A DNA stretch of 64,000 nucleotides from CAWKAV01 sp963847735 (GCA_963847735.1 CAWKAV010000016.1:62001-126000), one strand, 5' to 3'; positions 52,829 to 63,407 are shown, counted from the first letter of the stretch. Notes: generated from the letters alone by a model not told the origin. Numbers and translations are program-made.

Positions 52829-55096
52829 TTAAATGGAAACCCGATTTACCTGGTGAAGATCGGTCAGGCCAAGGAAGATTTTCTGGATTCCGTCCATGCG
52901 CAGGCTGCGCATGCCTTGCTGCAAGGCAACGTCGGTAATCACTTCGACGCTTGCGCTCTGCTTGATCGCACGTTTGATCTCCGGGGAATTGACGAGCAGT
53001 TCCTGAATGGCAAGCCGGCCACTGTAGCCATAGCCATCGCAGGCCTTGCAGCCGACTTTCCTCATCAGGGTCAGATTTGCGGAAAACTCCGGCAGGCCAT
53101 CTTCCATGAATTGCCTGGTGCCGTAGGCATTGGCATATTCATCATACTCGTCACGGGTGGGGTGGTACGGCTCCTTGCATACGTTGCACAGACGTCTTGC
53201 CAGTCTTTGGCCCAGGATGCCGAGCATGGCATCGGCAAAGTTGAACGGATCTATACCCATTTCAATCAGTCTGACGACAGTTTCCGGAGCATTGTTGGTG
53301 TGCAGTGTGCTGAAGACCCGGTGGCCGGTCAGTGCTGCACCAATGGCTGTTTTGGCTGTCGGCGAGTCGCGCATTTCACCGATCATGATGACGTCGGGAT
53401 CGGCTCGCAGAAAAGAACGCAGGGCCTCCTCGAAAGTGAAACCGATCTTCGGGTTGACCTGAACCTGGCGCAGCCCTTTTTGTGTGATTTCTACAGGATC
53501 CTCTGCTGTCCAGATCTTGGTGTCCGGTGTGTTGATCTCGGCCAGGGCCGCGTGCAGGCTGGTGGTTTTTCCGGAACCGGTCGGTCCGACGCAGAGAATG
53601 ATGCCGTAGGGTTTCGTCAGCAGCTTTTTGAAGTTTTCCAGGTTGCCTGCGGAAAACCCGAGTTCGTTCAGGGCGAAACTGCGCGTCGAAGACAATACCC
53701 GCAGCACGGCATCTTCCTGGGCGCCGATCGTCGGGGTGATCTCGACCCGGTATTCAATCCGTTCCTTGCCCTGCCTGAGCAGGATCTTGCCGGTTTGCGG
53801 CCGGCGACGTTCGGCGATGTCGAGCTTGGCGATGATCTTGAGCCTCGAGATAACAGCTTTCTTGTAGGTTGCAGCGATCTTGTGCACATTCGAACAGATG
53901 CCGTCTCTGCGATAACGGATTTTGAGCGGTTGGGAACCCATTCCCGGTTCAAAGTGAATATCGGAGACGCCTTTTTGGTGGGCGTCAAGCAAAACCCTGT
54001 TGACCAGCTTGATGACTTTGGAATCCGACTCGGTGATCATGTCCAGTTCCGGCACATCATCGATTTCTATATCAACCTCTGCCAGTTCATTGATCAGGTC
54101 CTTGATCGTGTCTTCGCCCTTGTCAAAGAGCTCCGCGATTTTTTCGCCGATCTGAGTCGCGCCGGCACAGACCAGCCTGATCCTGAAATCGGTCGCGAAG
54201 CGCAGGTTTTCGCTGATGGTCGGATCCGTAGGAGTGGATGTAGCGACGGTCAGGCAACTGCCCTGCAAGGAAATTGGCAGCGCCTGCATACTCTCGACCA
54301 TCTCCTGAGGAACCTGGCTGAGAGCCTCAGAACTGATCGTAACCTCATCCAGATTTACGACTTGCATTCCGAATTTATGAGCCAGTGCTGCGAGAAGCTG
54401 GTCTTCAGTGATCAGACCTTGCTCGACGAGAATCAATCCGATCCTTTTGCGTTTACCGGATGCTTGTTCACGCAGAGCGGCGCTGACCTGTTCTTCCGTT
54501 ACCAGGCCAGCTTCAACGAGAATAGCGCCAACTCTGGCCTGATAATTCTTCGGGATATTCTGTGTCACATTGAGGATCGCCTGTTCTACGACGACCTGGG
54601 GCACTTCCGTCTTCTCGGCCAGAATCTCTCCGACCCGGCGACTTCTTAATTTCTGTTGTTCCGTCAACGCCCCCTCGAGAGCGATTTTATCCACCAACCC
54701 CTGGCGTTTCAGGACTTCGCCAAGGGGTTGGTCATGACTGCGTTTATTAAGGCCGGCTGCCGTAAAAAAAATTGACTTGAAGTCGCTGTCCTCTTCAGCG
54801 GGATAGCCGTAGAACCCGTGGGCAAGACGTTTGCCACTCTTTTTTAGCCGCAGGTGGAACTGTTCGCCGACGAACGTGGTAACGTCTTCAAAAAATGTAT
54901 TTTCACAGTGAGTGTCTACAAGGTCAGGCTTGCCGAGGAGCTTGATAAAGCAGATTTCGCTGAGGGCGAGAATGTCGTTGTGTTGTTTGGTCGTACAGAA
55001 AAAATCGATGCAACCCGAGGTCGGATCGAACTTCTGATTGAGAATGCCACGACGTTCGTCGCCGTTTAAAAGTTTGATGATCAGTTCAGATTGCAC
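52829..55096 (-). CDS. GspE/PilB-type secretion ATPase with MshEN-like repeats
   Basis: A 755-residue assembly ATPase. After an N-terminal domain of about 115 residues, four tandem MshEN-like repeats occur at 124-148, 154-178, 188-211 and 218-242 (for example RVGAILVEAGLVTEEQVSAA), the c-di-GMP-binding pattern of MshE-type ATPases. The motor follows: Walker A GPTGSGKTTSLHAAL, Asp box ADPDVIMIGEMRD, His box GHRVFSTLHTNNA, and a four-Cys zinc site (CNVCKEPY ... CKACDGYG). It powers a type IV pilus or type II secretion machine; no other such genes are in the window. GTG start with AAGGA upstream. Confidence 0.93.
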   Translation of the reverse strand: MQSELIIKLLNGDERRGILNQKFDPTSGCIDFFCTTKQHNDILALSEICFIKLLGKPDLVDTHCENTFFEDVTTFVGEQFHLRLKKSGKRLAHGFYGYPAEEDSDFKSIFFTAAGLNKRSHDQPLGEVLKRQGLVDKIALEGALTEQQKLRSRRVGEILAEKTEVPQVVVEQAILNVTQNIPKNYQARVGAILVEAGLVTEEQVSAALREQASGKRKRIGLILVEQGLITEDQLLAALAHKFGMQVVNLDEVTISSEALSQVPQEMVESMQALPISLQGSCLTVATSTPTDPTISENLRFATDFRIRLVCAGATQIGEKIAELFDKGEDTIKDLINELAEVDIEIDDVPELDMITESDSKVIKLVNRVLLDAHQKGVSDIHFEPGMGSQPLKIRYRRDGICSNVHKIAATYKKAVISRLKIIAKLDIAERRRPQTGKILLRQGKERIEYRVEITPTIGAQEDAVLRVLSSTRSFALNELGFSAGNLENFKKLLTKPYGIILCVGPTGSGKTTSLHAALAEINTPDTKIWTAEDPVEITQKGLRQVQVNPKIGFTFEEALRSFLRADPDVIMIGEMRDSPTAKTAIGAALTGHRVFSTLHTNNAPETVVRLIEMGIDPFNFADAMLGILGQRLARRLCNVCKEPYHPTRDEYDEYANAYGTRQFMEDGLPEFSANLTLMRKVGCKACDGYGYSGRLAIQELLVNSPEIKRAIKQSASVEVITDVALQQGMRSLRMDGIQKIFLGLTDLHQVNRVSI

Positions 55097-55257
55097 GAAA
55101 ATGTCCTTAATTTAGTAGCCATCGTTAAATAAATACAACACCTCCATTCTAAAGGTTCTGGCCGAATTTCCAAGTGAAAAACCCCCCTTAATTATTTCCC
55201 CTTGAAATTCCGGGCTGTAGTAGAAAATAGTCTTGACCGGATTAAAACAATCGTTTA

Positions 55258-55273
55258 AATCATACGTATGATT
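55258..55273. promoter_or_regulatory. Putative TetR operator, 16-bp perfect palindrome
   Basis: AATCATACGTATGATT is a perfect palindrome 41 nt before the tetR-type start codon; it is embedded in a wider pair AAACAATC / GATTGTTT. TetR regulators of efflux operons typically bind such sites. Binding is inferred. Confidence 0.7.
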
Positions 55274-55313
55274 GTTTTCCTGACTTTATTTCCAATGGAG
55301 GTGTAGCCATCTG

Positions 55314-55952
55314 ATGAGCCAGCCAGATACCAAGCAGAGAATCCTCAGCGCTGCGGAGCACCTTTTCGCCAGAGACGGCTACCATGCCACCTCGCTGCGC
55401 AGTATAACCAATGCGGCCACGGTTAACCTGGCTGCGGTCAACTATCATTTCGGCGGCAAGGAGGCTCTTCTCGAGGCTGTGATTTTACGTCGGCTAGGTC
55501 CTCTTAATGAAGTCCGTAGTGATCAACTGGAGACACTCCTGAAAAAGGCCGGGCAGGTCGGAAAAGTGCCGGGGTGTCGTGACATCCTTCGCACATTTAT
55601 CGAGCCAACTCTCTCCCTGCGTCAACTGGGTTCTGATACCGAGAATTTTATTGCCCTGATTGGCAGGATTCTGGCCGAACCGCGTGGTGTTGCCATGTCG
55701 ATCTTCATGCGTCACATGGAACCGCTGATGAGTCGGCTGTTTCAGTCCTTGTCTCTGTCTTTACCTGAGTTGCCGCGTGAGACTCTTTTTTGGCGGCTGC
55801 ATTTTGCTATTGGTTCGTTAAGCCACATTATGCGTTGTCATGAACGGCATGCAATGGTTCCTGAGGATATCAGTATCGATCGGCCTGTCGATGTTCTCGT
55901 CGAGCTCTTCCTCGACTTTGCTACCGCTGGCATGGAGGCGACAAAGCGATGA
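55314..55952 (+). CDS. TetR/AcrR family regulator (CecR-like)
   Basis: A 212-residue repressor. The N-terminal helix-turn-helix is typical (TKQRILSAAEHLFARDGYHA; ATVNLAAVNYHFGGKEALLE). The C-terminal ligand domain resembles CecR/YbiH-type regulators (FRLHFAIGSLSHIM-like text around residue 170). GGAGG precedes the ATG. It is the first gene of a four-gene unit with an outer-membrane factor, adaptor and RND pump, overlapping the next gene by 4 nt. It probably represses the whole operon through the palindrome at 55258. The inducing compound is unknown. Confidence 0.93.
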   Translation: MSQPDTKQRILSAAEHLFARDGYHATSLRSITNAATVNLAAVNYHFGGKEALLEAVILRRLGPLNEVRSDQLETLLKKAGQVGKVPGCRDILRTFIEPTLSLRQLGSDTENFIALIGRILAEPRGVAMSIFMRHMEPLMSRLFQSLSLSLPELPRETLFWRLHFAIGSLSHIMRCHERHAMVPEDISIDRPVDVLVELFLDFATAGMEATKR

Positions 55953-57364
55953 TACGTCTTAGCGCTCTCCTGACGATCCTGCTGCTGGCGGGCTGTTCTT
56001 TACATGACCCGATCAAGGTTCTCCTGCCAGTAGATCCGCCACCGGAATATCTGGAAAATCAAGCGACCGATGGTCCCAGGTTGCCGTTCGATCAGTGGTG
56101 GCTGGCTTTCAATGACGAGTCTCTCAACCTGTTGATGACTGAACTCTTTGATCAAAACCTGGAGATGACTCAGGCAATTGCGCGACTGGAACAGGTCGAA
56201 GCCGCATTTAAAATCACGCGCAGTGCCCAGTCACCGGTACTCTCTGCCGGGGGAAGCTTAAGCCGCTCAAGGCAGCCGGGTCTGACAAACGATTTTGTCG
56301 GCGACAGCCGGCAGCTGTCGCTTGCCGCTGGATATGAGCTTGATCTATGGGGAAAGCTGGCGGCGCAGAGCCAGGCGGCAGGGTTGGAACTGTCTGCAAG
56401 TCGTCAAGATGTGCAGACTCTTTACCTTGGGTTGTCAGCGCGTTTGGCGGACCTCTATTTTCTTGCTGTTGAACAGCGTGCCCAACTGGCTCTGACCGAG
56501 CAGTCAATTGCCTCTTTTGCTGACACGTTAACACGTGTTGAAAATCGCTATAACCTGGGTCTGGTTCCTGCTGTGGATATGTATCAGGCACGCCAGAGTT
56601 TGGCCGGGGCACAGGCGGCACGCTATCTTTTCGAGGCAACCTTAGCTGAAGCTGAACATGCCATAGCTGTGTTGGTTGGCCGATATCCGCAACGAGGCCC
56701 TGACGGCAGTCTCGAACAATTGCCCGGTGCCCCAGACCTTTTTTCGACCGGTATCCCTGCCAATCTGATCAGTCAACGCCCCGATCTTCAGGCGGCGCTG
56801 CAGCGTGTTGAGGCCGCTGATGCTCGCGTTGCTGCGGCCATTGCCGATCGTTTCCCATCGATAAGTCTGTCCGGCGGTTACGGTTCTCTTCGTCAGGATG
56901 TTACCGCAGGTTTAATCAAGGGTGAATTCTGGTCCCTGCTGGGCAACCTGACCCTGCCACTTGTCGATGGTGGCCGTCGTCGGGCCGAAGTGGAGAGAAA
57001 AGAGGCTGCTCTGCGAGAGGCGGTTGCTGCTTATCAACAAAAAGTGCTTTCGGCTTTTCAGGAAGTTGAGGACGCATTAGTCAATAATTTTGCAACTGAG
57101 CAGCGTGTCAAACGTCTCGCCGAAACTGCGCAAGCGACTGGCGCAACCCTGAGGTTGTCCACAGATCGTTATCTTGCCGGTCTGGTTGATTATCTCCCGG
57201 TACTGACTGCCCAGCGCTCTGATTTTGAGACCCGTAACCGTCTGCTCGCCGCGCAACGACAACTGCTTGCCGATCGCATCAGTCTGGCGCGGGCCTTGGG
57301 GGGTTCCTGGATGCAGAACAAAATGAATTCACGTTTGCAGGTTGAGAAGGATAAGAAACAATGA
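55949..57364 (+). CDS. Efflux outer-membrane factor, NodT/TolC type lipoprotein
   Basis: A 471-residue outer-membrane channel protein. A lipoprotein signal peptide with lipobox LLAGCSLHD is followed by two OEP repeats (ELFDQNLEMTQAIARLEQVE; LISQRPDLQAALQRVEAADA; LSGGYGSLRQ), the NodT layout. It completes the tripartite RND pump encoded downstream. Its start overlaps the tetR stop and its stop overlaps the adaptor start, each by 4 nt, so the operon is tightly coupled. Expected to be trimeric. Confidence 0.94.
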   Translation: MIRLSALLTILLLAGCSLHDPIKVLLPVDPPPEYLENQATDGPRLPFDQWWLAFNDESLNLLMTELFDQNLEMTQAIARLEQVEAAFKITRSAQSPVLSAGGSLSRSRQPGLTNDFVGDSRQLSLAAGYELDLWGKLAAQSQAAGLELSASRQDVQTLYLGLSARLADLYFLAVEQRAQLALTEQSIASFADTLTRVENRYNLGLVPAVDMYQARQSLAGAQAARYLFEATLAEAEHAIAVLVGRYPQRGPDGSLEQLPGAPDLFSTGIPANLISQRPDLQAALQRVEAADARVAAAIADRFPSISLSGGYGSLRQDVTAGLIKGEFWSLLGNLTLPLVDGGRRRAEVERKEAALREAVAAYQQKVLSAFQEVEDALVNNFATEQRVKRLAETAQATGATLRLSTDRYLAGLVDYLPVLTAQRSDFETRNRLLAAQRQLLADRISLARALGGSWMQNKMNSRLQVEKDKKQ

Positions 57365-58536
57365 AAATGAAACGTGCCATACTGCCACTTCTGGTTATCG
57401 TGATCGCCTTGGGATTGACTTTTGTTATGCTTAAATCGCGCAAGACGCCCAAACCTTATGAAACTCCTTACCTCGGGCCATTGGTCGAAGTTGCAGAGTT
57501 GGTTAAAACCAACCGCCAGGTGATCGTCAGTGCTACCGGTAGCGCCCAATCGCGCTATGAAGTCGCTATTACACCACAGGTGAAAGGCCGCGTCAGCGAG
57601 CTTTCACCGCAGATGGTTGCCGGCGGGATTTTTCTTCAAGGCGAATTGCTTTTTGCCATCGAAGATATTGACTATCAGCTGGCGATAGCTCTTGCGCAAT
57701 CGAATCTGGCTCAGGCGGAACTTGAGCTGTTGCGCAATGAAAACCTGGCTGAACTGGCCCGCAAAGAATGGCACGCACTGAACATTGATAGTGCGCTAGA
57801 GCCTAACCCGCTGGTCGTCTATGAACCCCAGTTGAAAAGTTCCAGAGCGCAGCGCGATGCTGCACAGGCAAATGTCAAACAGGCCGAGATCAACCTGCAA
57901 CGAACCAGGATGTTTGCCCCATTCAACTGTTATGTGCGCAGCGAACAGCTCGAGATTAACCAGTTTCTCAACGCGGGGGCACCGGTAGCAACTGTGGCCG
58001 GGATAGATCAGATAGAGATTGTTGTGCCGCTACCGCTCGATGAGCTTGCCTGGTTGCAGGTGCCGAGTAACGCTGCTTCTGATCATGGCTCATTGGCGAA
58101 GATTGAGCTGCAATCCGGTGAACAAACTTTCCATTGGCAGGGAAAGATCACTCGGGCACTCGGCGAAATTGATCCACACAACCGCATGGCGCGAGTCGTT
58201 GTAACGGTTGCCGACCCTTTTTCCATGGACAAGGAGAACACCAAGCTCCTGAGCAACCTCTTGCCCGGGATGTTTGTTGAGGTTCAACTCCAAGGTGAAG
58301 AAATTTCTGATGTTATCGCCGTGCCAAGGGGTGCTTTGCATGATAACGACACCGTGTGGGTCGTTGACGATGAAAACAAGCTGCATATCCGTATGATTGA
58401 CATTGTCCGCCGCGAGCGTGATGAAGTTCTGGTTCGTTCTGGAGTCAGCGCCGGAGAAAAGATTATCCTGACCAATCTTTCCGGAGCCGCTGAAGGCATG
58501 CTGCTGCGTCCGAAGTTGCAGGAGGCTGGTCAATGA
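57361..58536 (+). CDS. RND efflux periplasmic adaptor subunit
   Basis: A 391-residue membrane-fusion protein. An N-terminal anchor helix (AILPLLVIVIALGLTFVML) is followed by the lipoyl half-motifs (VTPQVKGRVSELSP-like, with GELLFAIEDIDYQLAIA), an alpha hairpin of about 70 residues, the second half-motif RTRMFAPFNCYVRSEQLEIN and beta-barrel/membrane-proximal domains (VPRGALHDNDTVWVVDDENK). It bridges the RND pump and outer-membrane factor. No lipobox. Overlaps both neighbours by 4 nt. Confidence 0.95.
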   Translation: MKMKRAILPLLVIVIALGLTFVMLKSRKTPKPYETPYLGPLVEVAELVKTNRQVIVSATGSAQSRYEVAITPQVKGRVSELSPQMVAGGIFLQGELLFAIEDIDYQLAIALAQSNLAQAELELLRNENLAELARKEWHALNIDSALEPNPLVVYEPQLKSSRAQRDAAQANVKQAEINLQRTRMFAPFNCYVRSEQLEINQFLNAGAPVATVAGIDQIEIVVPLPLDELAWLQVPSNAASDHGSLAKIELQSGEQTFHWQGKITRALGEIDPHNRMARVVVTVADPFSMDKENTKLLSNLLPGMFVEVQLQGEEISDVIAVPRGALHDNDTVWVVDDENKLHIRMIDIVRRERDEVLVRSGVSAGEKIILTNLSGAAEGMLLRPKLQEAGQ

Positions 58537-61500
58537 ACGGCGCCATTCGCTGGATGGCGGAGAATCACGTCGCCTCCAACCTCTTGATGTTGGTCTTGAT
58601 CATTGGAGGATTGATCCTTGGTTTCAACATCAAACAGGAGGTTTTCCCCGATATTACGCTTGATCGGGTTCAGGTGAGCGTCGCTTATCCAGGCGCGGGT
58701 CCAGAAGAAGTCGAAGAAGGTGTCATCCTCAAGATTGAGGAAAACCTGACCGGGGTTGACGGCATCAAACAGGTTAAGTCCGTGGCTGCCGAAGGTTATG
58801 GAACTGTCATCGCAGAAGTCATGACGGATGCTGACATCGATCTGGTCCTGCAAGATATCAAGAGTGAAGTTGACCGGATCACCACCTTCCCCAAGGATGC
58901 TGAACAGCCGGTGGTCAGCAAACTTCTCAATCGGCGCGAAGTCATCTCCGTGGTTGTTTTTGGAAACATTCCAGAACGCAGCCTGCGAGAGTTGGCCGAA
59001 CAGGTCCGTGACGAGCTGCTGCTGGAGCCAGGGATCACCCAGGTTGATTTGAGCGGGGTGCGACCCTATGAAATTTCTATTGAGATTGATGAGACCACCT
59101 TGCGTCGATACGGTCTAACCTTCGATCAAGTGGCCCAAAGGGTTCGTCAAGCCTCTCTCGATCTGCCCGGTGGAACCATTAAAGCGGGCTCGGGTGAGGT
59201 TCTGATCCGGACCAAAGAGCGCCGCTATGTTGGTCACGAGTACGCCAGTATCGTCGTTTTGACTACGGCTGATGGCACAGAGGTAACCCTCGGTGACATT
59301 GCAACCATCCAGGATGGGTTCGAGGAGACCGACCAGTTCGGACTCTTCGATGGCCAGCCTGCAGCCATGGCGAAGGTTTACCGGGTTGGCGACCAGAAGC
59401 CGACGGAAATTTCCGACACGGTTAAAAAGTTTGTCGAAGCCAGACGTCGCCAACTCCCGGAATCGGTCGATCTGGCCACCTGGAATGATAACTCGGAGCT
59501 TTTCAAGAGCCGCAAGGATCTGCTCACCAGGAATGCCATGATCGGCCTGGTGCTGGTCTTTGTCACCCTCGGCCTTTTCCTTGAAATCCGCCTGGCCCTT
59601 TGGGTCATGCTTGGCATTCCCATCTCTTTCTGCGGGGCCCTGCTCTTCATGCCGGCGATCGATGTCTCGATCAATATGATCTCGCTGTTTGCTTTTATCA
59701 TGGCGCTTGGCATCGTGGTTGATGATGCAATTGTCGTCGGTGAGAACATTTATGACCATCGACAGTCCGGCAAATCCTATCTTCAACGCTGCGGTAGATG
59801 GCACAATTGAGGTCGCTCAGCCGGTTATCTTTGCCGTCCTGACGTCGGTGACGGCATTTTTACCCCTGCTCTTCACCAGCGGCATTATGGGTAAATTCAT
59901 CATGGTTATTCCGGCGATCGTAATTACGATTCTGCTGGTCTCTCTTGTGGAATGCCTTTTCATTCTGCCTGCACATCTGGCATTTGGCCAACCTCGTCAG
60001 GACTCAGGCGGGTTTTTGGGCGGCCTCGACAAAAACCGGCAGCGTTTTGGAAAAGCTCTGCAAAAATTTATCGATGGACCCTATCGAAAGACTCTGGGAC
60101 TTTGCCTGGAATATCGCTACGCAACGATTGCTGCCGCTTGCGCAGTGTTATTGCTGGCCGGCGTTGGACTGGTCGGTGGCGGTATCGTCAAGTTTCGTTT
60201 TATGCCGGATGTTGATGGCGACGTCATCCAGGTCGCTCTTGAGTTGGCTCCGGGCAGCCCGGTGGAATTGACCATGCGGATTCAGGAACAGGTCGTCAAC
60301 GCTGGCCTTGCCGTAATTGCTGAATATGATAAAGAGCGTCCGCAGTCTGATTCCGTGATGCGTCATATTTATGCAGCGGTTGGTTCCTCTACCACGGATA
60401 GAGGTCCAGGAGGAGCAAGCTCCAGCGCGGGTGGAAATCTTGCCACTATTGCCATGTTTCTGACAGCGAGTGAACTGCGCGGGGTACCGGCGACCGAGAT
60501 CTCTAACCGTTGGCGCGAGCGGGTCGGAGAGATTGCTGCTGTTGAGAAGTTAACGTTTGTTTCTAACCTGATACACCTCGGCGCGAATATTGACATCCAG
60601 TTGGCTCATGAGAACTTTGCGGTTTTGGATGAGGCCGCCGAGCGTCTCAAGGGACTGATAGCCACGTATCCAGGGACGGGCGACATTACAGATAATTACA
60701 CTCTGGGCAAGAGGGAAGTGAAGGTTCGCCTGAAGGCCGAAGCGCGTACGCTCGGGATTACAGAGGAGGATCTTGGCCGACAACTGCGCGGAGCTTTTTA
60801 CGGCTCCGAAGCCTTGCGTTTGCAGCGTGGCCGCAATGAAGTCAAGGTTCTGGTCCGCTACCCGGAAGAGAACCGAAGACGGTTCTGGGATCTCGAAACC
60901 ATGCGTATCCGGGTGCCGAATGGAGGTGAGATTCCGCTGGACAGGGCTGCGACCTTGGTTGAAAGTCGCGGTTTCAGCAAGATCAACCGGAGCGACCGGA
61001 AGCGAGTGATTAATGTCACGGCAACGGTCGACAGCCATACAGCCAATGCAGAGGAAGTCCTTGCCGCAATCAAAGCAACAGACCTGCCTAAGCTGATGGC
61101 AGATTATCCCGGCTTGAGCTTCGATATGGAGGGAGAAGACAAGAACCGCCGCGAATCGATGGCGAGTATGTTTAAGGGCTTCAAGTTAGTGCTGATCGTC
61201 ATTTTTGCGTTGTTGGCGATCCCCTTCCGTAGCTACTCCCAGCCGCTGCTGATTATGGTCGCGATTCCGTTCGGGATTGTCGGTGCGATTCTTGGCCATT
61301 TTATCCTTGGTTACGATCTGAGCATCCTGAGTATGTTCGGTATCGTCGCCTTGACCGGTGTGGTGGTCAACGATTCATTGCTGTTGATCGACTATGTCAA
61401 TCGTGTCGGGCGTAAAGGCAGGCCATTACGGGAAGCGCTCATGGAAGCCGGTCAAAGACGCTTCCGACCGATTCTGTTAACATCTCTGACGACATTTTTC

Positions 61501-61716
61501 GGCCTTATGCCGATGATTTTAGAGACGAGCGTTCAGGCCCAGTTTCTCGTGCCCATGGCGATCAGCCTGGCCTTCGGCATCCTTTTTGCCACCGGCATCA
61601 CCCTTTTGCTGATCCCCTCTCTTTACCTGGTGCTTGAAGACGCTCGGAAGTTTATTGGCCTAAAACCGACCCATGCCGAACATCATGTTGAGACAGAGAG
61701 CTTGCCACAGCGCTGA
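58533..61716 (+). pseudogene. RND efflux permease (AcrB/MexB-like, one frame break)
   Basis: Encodes an RND pump of about 1060 residues in two frames. The first part has the N-terminal helix and porter domains (EVFPDITLDRVQVSVAYPGA; GIVVDDAIVVGENI with the proton-relay Asp pair in TM4). The frame breaks at about 59788, after the text for SGKSYLQ; one extra C (CAACGCTGCG) separates it from AAVDGTIEVAQPVIFAVLTS in the next frame, after which the second half is intact to its usual end. Removing one base yields a normal pump. It may be a sequence error or a recent loss. Last gene of the tetR operon. Confidence 0.93.
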
Positions 61717-61729
61717 TAAAGCTATTTCG

Positions 61730-61751
61730 ACGGCGGCCTTCTGGCCGCCGT
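61730..61751 (+). terminator. Hairpin after the RND operon
   Basis: ACGGCGGCC pairs with GGCCGCCGT over a TTCT loop, 14 nt after the pump stop codon. The following T-run is weak, so termination is likely but not certain. Confidence 0.65.
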
Positions 61752-61861
61752 TGCCTTCTGTCTTGAAATATTCCGAGGCATGTCGTTAAATGACCTGGTA
61801 ATTCATTGGCTCTGCAACCGGCACGAGCAGACCGGTCCGAGGGCCAGGCAGGAGTCCACCC

Positions 61862-62665
61862 TTGTTGTTTGATAATCGCCTCTTTCGTAAAATCAAAAAG
61901 CTGACCGGCCAGGCTATCGGTGATTTCAACCTGATCGAGGATGGTGACCGGATCGCCGTCGCTGTTTCCGGCGGTAAGGATTCCTACGCCCTGTTGCATA
62001 TTCTCAACCAGCTACACCGGCGTGCCCCGATCAATTATGAGCTGATTGCGGTTAATGTGGATGCCGGTTTCTCAGGTTATCGTAGAGATGTCCTGCAGGG
62101 GTATCTGCAGGGCTGTGGTTTCCATGTGCATATGGAAAGCACGAATTGCGCGCAGATCATTGAAGAAAAGAAGCGGCCTGGCACTTCCTACTGCGCATTT
62201 TGTGCGCGCCTGCGGCGGGGTGTTCTGTATACCGTGGCAGATCGCCTTGACTGTAATAAAGTTGCTCTTGGTCATCACCTTGATGATTTTATCGAGACAC
62301 TCCTTCTCAACCAGTTCTTCAGTGGCAAGTTGGCGGCTATGAGCCCCAGGCTGTTGGCCGACAATGGCCGGCATACCGTGATCCGGCCGCTGGTCTATGT
62401 TGAGGAATCCGATATAGTCGAATTTGCCCGTCAGAATGAATTTCCGGTGATAGACTGTGGTTGCCCGGTGATGGGAGAGGTCGATCAGAAGCGTCGCAGT
62501 ATGAAACAACTGCTCTCTGTGTTACAGAAGGAAAATAGCGGTTTGAAGCGCAGTATGCTTCACGCCCTTGGCAATGTACAGCCGCGGCACCTGCTGGATC
62601 GCGAGATGAGCAGACTGATGGAACTCGACGGGCAGATGGCCCGGGAAAGCTTTCAGAATACATGA
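61862..62665 (+). CDS. ttcA: tRNA 2-thiocytidine biosynthesis protein TtcA
   Basis: A 267-residue PP-loop ATPase that thiolates cytidine-32 in certain tRNAs using a 4Fe-4S cluster. The PP-loop is AVSGGKDSYALL, the cluster-site pair is in CAFCARLRRG with the third Cys in CGCPVMG, and GHHLDDFIETLLLNQFFSGK is a family hallmark. The start appears to be TTG at 61862, because CAGGAG lies seven nucleotides upstream and no ATG gives the full N-terminus. It is followed after 16 nt by a PilZ-domain gene. Confidence 0.95.
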   Translation: MLFDNRLFRKIKKLTGQAIGDFNLIEDGDRIAVAVSGGKDSYALLHILNQLHRRAPINYELIAVNVDAGFSGYRRDVLQGYLQGCGFHVHMESTNCAQIIEEKKRPGTSYCAFCARLRRGVLYTVADRLDCNKVALGHHLDDFIETLLLNQFFSGKLAAMSPRLLADNGRHTVIRPLVYVEESDIVEFARQNEFPVIDCGCPVMGEVDQKRRSMKQLLSVLQKENSGLKRSMLHALGNVQPRHLLDREMSRLMELDGQMARESFQNT

Positions 62666-62681
62666 TGGTGGAAGAGATGAG

Positions 62682-63407
62682 ATGCTGTTAGGAGACGTTA
62701 AATCTGAGGTCAAGTCAGTTGCCCTGGTGACCCGTAACCCAAAGTTCAATAAGCTTTTGGGCAGTATTCTTGCTGAATGGAAGTTTTTGTCCTGTGGCGA
62801 ATTGTCTGCTGCAAAGGTTGTCCTTGCCGAGCGAGGGCTCGAATTGCCGGCTCATGACGGCCACGTGGTCTGGCTGTCTTCCATGCCTCTTCCTGAAGGA
62901 AGTTTCCTGACAGTTCCGGTCTCTCTGAGCGATCTGTATCATTTGCTCGAGGTTCACTTTTACACGACTCCCCGTCGCCATCTCCGGCTTGCCATCCAGA
63001 CCCCTGTCGCTTTGGGGCTTGAGAACGGTTGGCAGGAAGGACAGCTGCTCTCTCTCTCTGCTCGTGGCGGTCGGATTGCCTGCTCGAGTGACATACCGCT
63101 TGGGCAACCGCTGGAAATCGAATTAAAACTGGCAGGCAGGGTTCTCCGGATCTCCTCAAAGGTGCTTTATCGTATTCCTGCGGGAGATTTCCCGGGGCGT
63201 TTGCAACCCCAAATCGGTGTGCTCTTCAGGCCATCCGACCAAAGGGAGCCCCGTTTTCTCAAAGGTTTCATCGAAAAGGTCTATATCGAACGCGCCTGTG
63301 AGAGAGAGGGAATCTCCTTGAAAGATCTCTGTGTCAGCTGGTTTGAGGTGCCGACCGATCCCTGGGGTGCTGCACATGGACTCTCTGCTGAATCTCTGGT
63401 GAAATAG
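62682..63407 (+). CDS. PilZ domain protein
   Basis: A 241-residue cytoplasmic protein. The PilZ motif occurs in the second half: the basic part TTPRRHLRLAIQTPVALG and the second part LSARGGRIACSS, matching RxxxR and (D/N)xSxxG loosely, since the Asp/Asn is replaced by Leu-Ser. c-di-GMP binding is therefore probable but may be weakened. The N-terminal 100 residues look like a receiver-type fold without phosphorylation site (VALVTRNPKFNKLLGSIL). GGAAGAG precedes the ATG. It sits 16 nt after ttcA and converges with glnE. Confidence 0.88.
   Translation: MLLGDVKSEVKSVALVTRNPKFNKLLGSILAEWKFLSCGELSAAKVVLAERGLELPAHDGHVVWLSSMPLPEGSFLTVPVSLSDLYHLLEVHFYTTPRRHLRLAIQTPVALGLENGWQEGQLLSLSARGGRIACSSDIPLGQPLEIELKLAGRVLRISSKVLYRIPAGDFPGRLQPQIGVLFRPSDQREPRFLKGFIEKVYIERACEREGISLKDLCVSWFEVPTDPWGAAHGLSAESLVK

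Noticed and set aside
52853..54649. A 598-codon open frame antisense to the GspE-like ATPase
   Set aside because: The opposite strand encodes a complete secretion ATPase with all catalytic motifs; the antisense frame is a by-product of its codon use.
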